Source: an uncultured Eubacteriales bacterium
Lineage (GTDB): Bacteria; Bacillota; Clostridia; Oscillospirales; Oscillospiraceae
Assembly (NCBI GenBank): GCA_900546915.1
Contig: UREY01000028.1
Span: 1 to 26,536, forward strand
Direction: 5' to 3'
DNA: 26,536 nt
Part shown: piece by piece, positions 21,194 through 26,536 of the stretch
Numbering within the stretch: position 1 is the stretch's first letter
Layout of the letters: each line of letters begins with the position of its first letter
Translations under genes and position numbers: made by a program
Notes under the pieces: model-generated
What the model saw: only the letters and a program-made list of their open reading frames with translations
Told to the model about the DNA's origin: nothing
Databases searched by the model: none

Positions 21194-22780
21194 TTACTCT
21201 TGAGAACAGGATGCAATGACGGCTTCCGCACACCGCAGGCCATCCACGGCGGCAGAGAGAATGCCGCCTGCGTACCCGGCGCCCTCACCGGCTGGAAAAA
21301 GGCCGCGTATGGATGCTTGGCGGCTTTCGTCCCGCAGGATGCGAACCGGCGAGGAGCTTCTGGTCTCCGGACCGGTCAGTACGGCATCCGGGTGATCGAA
21401 GCCGGAGAGCTTTCGGCCTAAGGCGGGCAGACCCTGCGCCAGCGCCTCGGCCACAGGGAAGGGGAGGATACGGCGTAGATTCCCAGGAACCACGCCGGGG
21501 CGGTACGTGGGCTCCACAGCTCCGAACGATGTAGTGGGAACATTACGGAGAAAATCCCGCACGGTTTGCGCGGGAGCCCGATAGCTACCGGTTTGCCGGA
21601 AGGCCAGCCGTTCCAATTCCTGCTGCCATTGGACGCCGCCCAGCGGGCCTGGATAGGGGAAATCCTTGGGGTGGAGAGAAACCAGAAGCGCAGCGTTGGC
21701 GTTTTTGCCGCTTCTCCCGGAATAACTCATGCCGTTGGTGACGATTTCTCCCTCCCCGGAGGCGGCTGCAACCACATAACCTCCCGGACACATGCAGAAG
21801 CTGTACACCGTCCGGTCGGCTAGGTGATGAAACAGCTTATAATCAGCCGGCGGCAATGGGGGGTGCTTGAGACCATATTGCGCCGAGTCAATCTGAGCCT
21901 GTAGGTGTTCAATGCGAACGCCCATGGCAAAGGGTTTCGGCTCCAGGGTGACGCCGGCGGTAGCCAGCATGGAGAAGGTGTCTCTGGCGCTGTGCCCCGT
22001 TGCCAGAATCAGTCGGCGGCAGGGCATCCGCTCCATGCCGCTTGGTTCTTCCCAGGTAATGCTGGAGAGCGTATTACCCGGGCAGCCGAATCCGGTGAGA
22101 CGGGACTGAAATCGGACCTCGCCGCCGAGGGCCTCAATGCGCTGCCGCAGATTCATCACAACGGTCAGCAGTACGTCGGTTCCAATATGGGGCTTGGCAT
22201 CGTAAAGAATTTGAGCCTGAGCGCCGCATTGAACGAATTGCTCCAGCACCCAGCGGTTGCGGAAATCGTGCGTGCCGGTGTTGAGCTTCCCGTCCGAGAA
22301 GGTTCCGGCGCCCCCTTCGCCAAACTGCACGTTGCATTGTGAATTGAGCTGTCCGGTTTGCCAAAAGGTTTCCACCAGCTGCCGCCGGACGGCTGCAGGT
22401 TGTCCCCGCTCCAGGACCAGGGGCCGTAGGCCGGCTTCAGCCAGCGCCAGGGCGGCAAACATACCGGCCGGTCCAAAGCCGGCCACAACGGGACGCTCCG
22501 CCGGCAGCCGGGCGGGACGGGGAATTTCATATGGATGGAAGGATACCGGACTGACCTTAGCGCCGCCCCGGCGGATGGCCAGCTCCTCCCGACCGTCTAC
22601 CGTCACGTCTACGGCATAAATCCACCGGATTCGCTCTTGATTCCTGGCGTCCAAAGAGCGGCGCACAATTTGCAAATTCAGAATTTCCCGGGGGGATAGA
22701 CGCAAAGCCCTGGCGGCGGCCGCTCGGAGCTGTTCCGGCGTATGTCCGGGGGCAAGAGAGATATCGCGTATTCGAATCAT
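21194..22780 (-). CDS. FAD-dependent dehydrogenase (COG2509-type flavoprotein)
   Basis: The 528-aa protein has a short N-terminal alpha/beta region (residues 1-85) and then a Rossmann FAD-binding motif PVVAGFGPAGMFAALALAEAG at about 93-113. Further family features are GEGGAGTFSDGKLNT (about 155), LATGHSARDTF, the YSFCMCPGGYVV segment and GLFPAGEGAGYAGGILSAAVDG near the C-terminus, which completes the FAD site. These are typical of the large uncharacterised group of NAD(P)/FAD-dependent oxidoreductases in Bacillota. GGAAGGAG is 4-5 nt before the ATG at 22780, which overlaps the stop of the upstream flavoprotein gene by 4 nt. The reaction and substrate are unknown; two linked flavoproteins suggest they act in the same step or on related substrates. 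Confidence 0.9.
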   Translation of the reverse strand: MIRIRDISLAPGHTPEQLRAAAARALRLSPREILNLQIVRRSLDARNQERIRWIYAVDVTVDGREELAIRRGGAKVSPVSFHPYEIPRPARLPAERPVVAGFGPAGMFAALALAEAGLRPLVLERGQPAAVRRQLVETFWQTGQLNSQCNVQFGEGGAGTFSDGKLNTGTHDFRNRWVLEQFVQCGAQAQILYDAKPHIGTDVLLTVVMNLRQRIEALGGEVRFQSRLTGFGCPGNTLSSITWEEPSGMERMPCRRLILATGHSARDTFSMLATAGVTLEPKPFAMGVRIEHLQAQIDSAQYGLKHPPLPPADYKLFHHLADRTVYSFCMCPGGYVVAAASGEGEIVTNGMSYSGRSGKNANAALLVSLHPKDFPYPGPLGGVQWQQELERLAFRQTGSYRAPAQTVRDFLRNVPTTSFGAVEPTYRPGVVPGNLRRILPFPVAEALAQGLPALGRKLSGFDHPDAVLTGPETRSSSPVRILRDESRQASIRGLFPAGEGAGYAGGILSAAVDGLRCAEAVIASCSQE

Positions 22781-24000
22781 AAAAGCTCCTTCCCGGCCTC
22801 TGTGCCTGCAATATAGCCGGAACTCCAGGCCCACTGAAGATTATAGCCGCCGCAGTTACCGTCAATATCCAGCAGCTCTCCACAGGCGTATAAGCCGGGG
22901 CATATGCGGCTTTCCAAGGTGGATGGGTCGAATTCCGCCGTGTACACCCCGCCGGCTGTAACCTGCGCGCAGTCCATACCCATTGGGCCGGTGAGCGTCA
23001 TGGAAAAATCTTTTACCGCACCGGCCACGGAGCGCAGGTCCCGGCTGGTCAGCTGTGCCAAAGGAGTATTGGGAGGTATGCCTGCCTCCTGTACCAAAAT
23101 CTGCCCCAAGCGGTTGTGAACGGTCCCGGCTAGAAGATTTCCGGCGGTCAGACCGGGGCATTGACGCTGCCTGGCGGAGAGCAGCCGACACAGAAGTTCC
23201 AGGGGAATTTCCGGCAATAGGTCCAAATGGCAAACCCAATCTCCGGGCTTGCTGCATGCGTCCCTGGAGATTTCGAAAATGGCGGGACCACTGAGCCCAT
23301 AGGCGGTGAATTGCACCTCCCCGCTGTGTTGGGCGATCACTTCACCGTCCCAAGTCAGCCGCAAATTGCAGACTGCCCGGATGCCTTTCAGAGAAGCGCA
23401 CCTGGGGTATGAGGATTTTAGCTGTACCAAGGCAGGCCGCAGCTTGGTGCAATGGTGCCCTAAACTCCGCATCAGCTGATAGCCGGACATAGAGCCGCCT
23501 AGAGGGGTCCCGGCCAGCCCGCCGCAGGCGGCGACAATTTTGCGGCATGAAAAATTTTCTCCGCTGCCGGTTAAGAGAAATCCACCTTTGGAGTCCCGGC
23601 GAATTTTGGTGATTTCGGTACCGGTGTGCAGATGGATATTCGGTTTATCCAGAGCAAACCGCAGAACGTCTACAACACTTCCCGCCTGATCCGACCTGGG
23701 ATATACCCGTCCGGAGGGCTCCGTGGTGGTAAGCAGCCCCAACTTTCCAAAGAAATCCAATGTTTGATGTAAGCCGAATTTCTGCAAGGAGGGTAGAACA
23801 AAGGTAGGATCTGTGCCGTGGAAAGCGTCGGCAGTCAGGTGTGTGTTGGCCAGGTTACATCTGCCGTTTCCGGTAGCCAGCAGCTTGCGGCAGACACGGC
23901 TCTGCCGCTCGAAAATATGAACCTGGCAAGCCGGATTTCGGGATGCGGCGATGGCCGCCACCAGACCGGACGCACCTCCACCTAGAATGGCTGTGATCAT
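22777..24000 (-). CDS. BaiN/HI0933-like NAD(P)/FAD-dependent oxidoreductase
   Basis: The 407-aa flavoprotein begins with a Rossmann motif ILGGGASGLVAAIAASR (residues 5-21), then RKLLATGNGRCNLAN (about 38-52), a stretch that defines the HI0933/BaiN family. The middle has CGGLAGTPLGGSMSGYQL and GLSGPAIFEISR, and the C-terminus GLYACGELLDIDGNCGGYNLQWAWSSGYIAG closes the FAD site. BaiN of Clostridium scindens has been linked to bile acid dehydroxylation, but most members are uncharacterised, so I do not claim that role. The ATG at 24000 follows a GGGGG stretch and a strong promoter. It is the first gene of the minus operon and overlaps the next by 4 nt. Confidence 0.9.
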   Translation of the reverse strand: MITAILGGGASGLVAAIAASRNPACQVHIFERQSRVCRKLLATGNGRCNLANTHLTADAFHGTDPTFVLPSLQKFGLHQTLDFFGKLGLLTTTEPSGRVYPRSDQAGSVVDVLRFALDKPNIHLHTGTEITKIRRDSKGGFLLTGSGENFSCRKIVAACGGLAGTPLGGSMSGYQLMRSLGHHCTKLRPALVQLKSSYPRCASLKGIRAVCNLRLTWDGEVIAQHSGEVQFTAYGLSGPAIFEISRDACSKPGDWVCHLDLLPEIPLELLCRLLSARQRQCPGLTAGNLLAGTVHNRLGQILVQEAGIPPNTPLAQLTSRDLRSVAGAVKDFSMTLTGPMGMDCAQVTAGGVYTAEFDPSTLESRICPGLYACGELLDIDGNCGGYNLQWAWSSGYIAGTEAGKELL

Positions 24001-24035
24001 GGAGATTCCCCCGTGAAGTATGTTTTCTGCTCCAT

Positions 24036-24064
24036 ATTATAGCCTAAAAACCGGCAATGTACAA
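24036..24064 (-). promoter_or_regulatory. Promoter of the BaiN-like flavoprotein operon
   Basis: On the minus strand TTGTAC (24064-24059) and TATAAT (24041-24036) are separated by 17 bp, about 35 nt before the ATG. Confidence 0.75.
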
Positions 24065-24198
24065 GAAAAACTTCCACCTACTTTCCAAGACGGATTTCCA
24101 TTCCAGAGATGACCGGCGCAATCGGATATTCTGCCATGCTCGGGAGCCGGTCGAACAGAATATGGGAAGTAACACTAGGCATCCGGCAAAAAATGCAG

Positions 24199-24204
24199 TA
24201 TAAT
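24199..24204 (+). promoter_or_regulatory. -10 element of the YlmH-like gene
   Basis: TATAAT lies 35 nt before the ATG; a poor -35 (TAGGCA) is 17 bp upstream. It is divergent from the flavoprotein operon promoter across about 140 nt. Confidence 0.55.
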
Positions 24205-24238
24205 ACCTGCAGGCAGATTCGCGGCTACAGGAGGAATT

Positions 24239-25018
24239 ATGGGACCGAAAGAAAAAATAGAACGCTTGGCCCAGACGGCGGAGGATCGGATTTTGCTCTC
24301 GAGAGTTTGGGAACGGCTGTCGGCAGGCCAGAGGAGAAATATCCCGGCTACCAGCTGCTTCCTCTCTCCCAGAGAGCAGGAGCTGGTTCGCCGCCTGATC
24401 GGAGAAAAAGATCTGACCTTTTTTGGAGGCTATCCGGGAGCGGAGCGGGCGGTTGCCTGCTTTCTTCCCTCTTATTGGGAGGAGAGCTTGGGCGATGACG
24501 GACCCGTAGCTTGTATTCGGGCGCAGTTTTTTGTTCGTGACCGTCTGACGCACCGGGATTTTTTGGGAAGCTTAATGGGTGCCGGAATCAAGCGGGAGAC
24601 GGTGGGCGATATTTGCGTAGGGGAAGGATCCTGTGATTTTTTCCTATTGACGGAAATGGTGCCTTACGTGCTGCAAAATCTGGACTACGCAGGGCGCACC
24701 AAGCTGCAATTGCAGAGAATTTCCCTTTGTGACGTCCGGATTCCCGAGCCGGAGACGAAAATAATCCGCGACACCGTTGCTTCCTGCCGGTTGGACAGCG
24801 TGATCAGCGCAGGTTTCCGAATGAGCAGGGCCAGGGCGGCAGAGCAGATATGTTCCGGTGCGGTGGCAATTGACGGACTACCCTGCGAAAAGCCGGACCG
24901 GCAGATGGAAGCCGGTTGTGTCATTTCGCTCAGAGGTATGGGAAAAATTCGGTTGCTGCAGGTGCTGGGGCAGACCCGAAAGGGGCGGCTGTCGGTGGAA
25001 ATTGAGCAATATATGTGA
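24239..25018 (+). CDS. YlmH-like S4-domain RNA-binding protein
   Basis: The 259-aa cytoplasmic protein has the YlmH layout: an N-terminal region with LSPREQELVRRLI and FFGGYPGAERAVACFLP (about 42-80), a middle domain with LTHRDFLGSLMGAGIKRETVGDI (about 103-125), and a C-terminal S4 RNA-binding domain (about 182-250: SCRLDSVISAGFRMSRARAAEQICSGAVAIDG...). Relatives bind ribosomes or stalled 50S-tRNA and, in Gram-positives, often sit in the divIVA/ylm cell-division cluster. That cluster is not here. AGGAGG is 4 nt before the ATG. A DUF896 gene follows at 19 nt, probably in the same transcript. Whether this copy acts in ribosome rescue or division is not shown by the sequence, but note the tmRNA system in the same window. 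Confidence 0.9.
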   Translation: MGPKEKIERLAQTAEDRILLSRVWERLSAGQRRNIPATSCFLSPREQELVRRLIGEKDLTFFGGYPGAERAVACFLPSYWEESLGDDGPVACIRAQFFVRDRLTHRDFLGSLMGAGIKRETVGDICVGEGSCDFFLLTEMVPYVLQNLDYAGRTKLQLQRISLCDVRIPEPETKIIRDTVASCRLDSVISAGFRMSRARAAEQICSGAVAIDGLPCEKPDRQMEAGCVISLRGMGKIRLLQVLGQTRKGRLSVEIEQYM

Positions 25019-25037
25019 TCGTGGAGGTGAAGCAGGG

Positions 25038-25247
25038 ATGATGGAAGATGTCATTGCTCGCATCAATGAGCTGGCAAGGAAGGCAAAGACCGTAGGGTTA
25101 ACGCCGGCGGAAATTTCGGAGCGGGACGGCTTACGGAGGATTTATCTGGATGCCGTCCGGGAGAATTTAACGGCGCAGCTGGAGCATACCTATCTGGTGG
25201 ATGAAAAGGGAAATAAGCGAAAACTTCCGAAAAAGAAGCGGGAATGA
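25038..25247 (+). CDS. DUF896 (UPF0291, YnzC-like) small protein
   Basis: A 69-aa basic protein: ARINELARKAKTVGLTPAEISERDGLRRIYLDAVRENL is the recognisable DUF896 helix pair, followed by a positively charged tail KGNKRKLPKKKRE. The Bacillus relative YnzC is a small helical protein of unclear function in an SOS-induced operon. No such link is visible here. GGAGGTG lies 10 nt before the ATG at 25038; the next codon is also ATG, so the start may be one residue later. It lies 19 nt after the YlmH-like gene. Confidence 0.88.
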   Translation: MMEDVIARINELARKAKTVGLTPAEISERDGLRRIYLDAVRENLTAQLEHTYLVDEKGNKRKLPKKKRE

Positions 25248-25335
25248 AGGAGCGGCCGGATCGAAACGTTTGTACTTGTAGTACGCACAATTTGATGCAG
25301 AAATGAGAAACTTCAGAATTATTTAGGCAGACTGG

Positions 25336-25364
25336 TTGATTTTTGCCTGGGATTATGGTAGATT
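25336..25364 (+). promoter_or_regulatory. Promoter of the gamma-Glu-GABA hydrolase-like gene
   Basis: TTGATT (25336-25341) and an extended -10 TGG-TAGATT (25359-25364) with a 17-bp spacer. Downstream lie two dyads: ATATCC/GGATAT (25375-25391) around the start point, and GTCCAT/ATGGAC (about 25398-25414) in the untranslated leader, which is about 105 nt long. Confidence 0.65.
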
Positions 25365-25474
25365 GTTGGTAAAGATATCCAACTTGGATATTGGGCTGTC
25401 CATCTATAATGGACGGCTCGGGTTTGGCGTTTCCCCGTTTGAATTTGACCATGACAAATTGAGAGGCGTTACAA

Positions 25475-26221
25475 ATGACACAGAAACCAATCATTGGCAT
25501 TCTTCCCCTCTATGATCCCCAAAAAAATAGTTATTGGATGCTCCCGCAGTATTTGGAGGCCATTCAAGCTTGCGGCGGATTGCCGTTGATCTTGCCGCCC
25601 CGGCTGGATGAAGAGGAGATGGCGCAGATTTTGAATCTGTGTCAGGGCTTCCTGTTTCCAGGCGGCCAGGATATAGAGCCTGCCCGCTATGGGATGGAGC
25701 GGTCGGCATGGTGCGCGCCCAGCTTACCCCAGCGGGACCTGCTGGAGTTTTCTCTATTTCATCGCGCATATCAGATGGAGAAGCCTATGCTGGGCATCTG
25801 TCGCGGCCTGCAGCTGTTTAACACGGCCTTGGGCGGGACGCTGTATCAGCATTTGCCCGCAGAACTGCCGGGGGCTTTGGACCATGATATGACCAAACCG
25901 TACGACCGGGTGGTACACAACGTGCGTCTGGAAGAGGGAACACCATTGCGGCAGTTGGCCGGCCAGGAGGTAATAGGCGTAAACAGCTATCATCATCAGG
26001 CGGTTCACAAACTGGCGCCGGGTTTGCTCCCTATGGCCTGGGCGCCGGACGGCGTTTTGGAAGCGGCCTACGCACCGGACCGGCAGTTTCTCTGGGGTAT
26101 TCAATGGCATCCGGAGTACCTGTGGCACTGGGCTGAGCATGGCGGAATCTTCCAGATGTTTGTGGACAGCTGCCGGACGACGCAGGTAAAGGTCCTCCTG
26201 CACAGCGCAGTCCCCGGCTGA
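25475..26221 (+). CDS. Class I glutamine-amidotransferase-like hydrolase (peptidase C26, PuuD type)
   Basis: The 248-aa protein is a gamma-glutamyl hydrolase-type class I amidotransferase domain. The nucleophile is C109 in LGICRGLQLFN and the catalytic pair is H212 and E214 in IQWHPEY. The oxyanion-loop FPGGQDIEPARYG (about 61-73) and the NSYHHQAVHKLAPGL stretch are typical of the PuuD family, which cleaves gamma-glutamyl-GABA or similar gamma-glutamyl compounds in the cytoplasm. No putrescine-pathway genes are nearby, so the true substrate is open. The start ATG has a modest ribosome site (GAGAGGCG). It is transcribed alone and followed by a hairpin. Confidence 0.92.
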   Translation: MTQKPIIGILPLYDPQKNSYWMLPQYLEAIQACGGLPLILPPRLDEEEMAQILNLCQGFLFPGGQDIEPARYGMERSAWCAPSLPQRDLLEFSLFHRAYQMEKPMLGICRGLQLFNTALGGTLYQHLPAELPGALDHDMTKPYDRVVHNVRLEEGTPLRQLAGQEVIGVNSYHHQAVHKLAPGLLPMAWAPDGVLEAAYAPDRQFLWGIQWHPEYLWHWAEHGGIFQMFVDSCRTTQVKVLLHSAVPG

Positions 26222-26300
26222 TACGGGCAGAAACCGGGTTTAGATGGGTGCTGCATTTCGTATAAATTATGTTTCTAAGTGCGAATCGAGAAAATTTGTT

Positions 26301-26335
26301 CAAAGCGGTAGCCAGACGATCTGACTGCCGCTTTG
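26301..26335 (+). terminator. Hairpin after the hydrolase gene
   Basis: CAAAGCGG (26301-26308) pairs with CCGCTTTG (26328-26335), with further partial pairing (CAG/CTG) inside. It is 80 nt after the stop and is followed only by TCTGT, so a moderate terminator. Confidence 0.55.
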
Positions 26336-26429
26336 TCTGTAACATGGCGCCAACGGGGAGGGATGTCCAAGGCTGCATAGCCGGTGATATAGCCGTAAGT
26401 ACCTTCCAATTTTTGTCCTGAGAAAAACA

Positions 26430-26459
26430 GGAGTGACGCTGCTCACGCTGCGTCACTCC
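26430..26459 (-). terminator. Terminator for a minus-strand gene beyond the right edge
   Basis: GGAGTGACGC (26430-26439) pairs with GCGTCACTCC (26450-26459). On the minus strand the stem is followed by TGTTTTTC, so it stops transcription coming from the right. The upstream gene itself is outside or barely in the window and cannot be identified. Confidence 0.75.
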
Positions 26460-26536
26460 GTTTCAAACGAACGTAACCGTGAAATGTAACCGCATATGAA
26501 ATCACCGCCGTGGAGAGCTTTGCAGGATCCCCACGG

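Larger units (their letters stand above)
26222..26536. other. Right-edge intergenic region
   Basis: This 315-nt stretch holds the hairpin at 26301-26335 and the minus-strand terminator at 26430-26459. From 26460 to the edge the minus strand has short open frames that stop inside the terminator stem; they could be the tail of a gene to the right, but none is recognisable. Confidence 0.45.

Noticed and set aside
26495..26536. Possible start of a plus-strand gene at the right edge
   Set aside because: The ATG at 26495 lacks a ribosome site, and only 14 codons are visible.

Overview
The window looks like a chromosomal segment of a moderately GC-rich Bacillota bacterium, most likely in the Oscillospirales/Oscillospiraceae gut lineage (inference from protein flavour and gene content; no 16S is present). 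Signs of this are strong AGGAGG-type ribosome binding sites, sigma-A-like promoters, a two-protein formimidoyl-THF route for histidine breakdown, and a Clostridium/Thermoanaerobacter-type NADP secondary alcohol dehydrogenase.

Layout. 1-1750: an AT-richer accessory-looking edge with a truncated DUF2268-type metalloprotease gene behind a MerR-style promoter, a SprT-like gene broken by two frameshifts, and non-coding hairpins that run up to the 3' end of the tmRNA gene. 1747-3230 (minus): the trans-translation cluster smpB - cyclophilin - ssrA. 3258-5570: a HAD phosphatase and an NADP alcohol dehydrogenase on the minus strand, with a small uncharacterised protein between them on the plus strand. 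5632-6897: Y-family DNA polymerase IV. 7024-9479: a metal-efflux operon in which a SmtB/CzrA-like ArsR sensor, a free-standing HMA metal-binding protein and a P1B ATPase are joined by 4-nt overlaps. 9929-16567: a complete histidine utilisation operon hutH-hutU-hutI-ftcD-fchA that converts histidine to glutamate and delivers the formimino carbon to the folate pool. 16572-16673: a 102-bp nested palindrome. 16710-17731: an XRE-type repressor and an orphan BlaI/MecI/CopY-type repressor, divergent from each other. 17936-20152: two adjacent COG0523 (CobW-type) GTPase genes, the first with a Cys/His-rich tandem-repeat metal arm and the second fused to a YcgQ/DUF1980-like C-terminal domain. 20203-24064 (minus): an operon of BaiN-like flavoprotein, a second FAD dehydrogenase (COG2509 type) and a CPBP intramembrane protease. 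24199-26221: YlmH-like S4 RNA-binding protein, a DUF896 protein, and a class I glutamine-amidotransferase-like gamma-Glu-GABA hydrolase. The right edge carries a terminator for a minus-strand gene outside the window.

Most genes are ordinary core or metabolic functions. The most unusual parts are the paired CobW-type GTPases (metal arm plus DUF1980 fusion), the long palindromic elements at 9568-9626 and 16572-16673, and the possible mobile-element boundary at the ssrA 3' end. Family names come from recognising motifs by eye; no database search was run.
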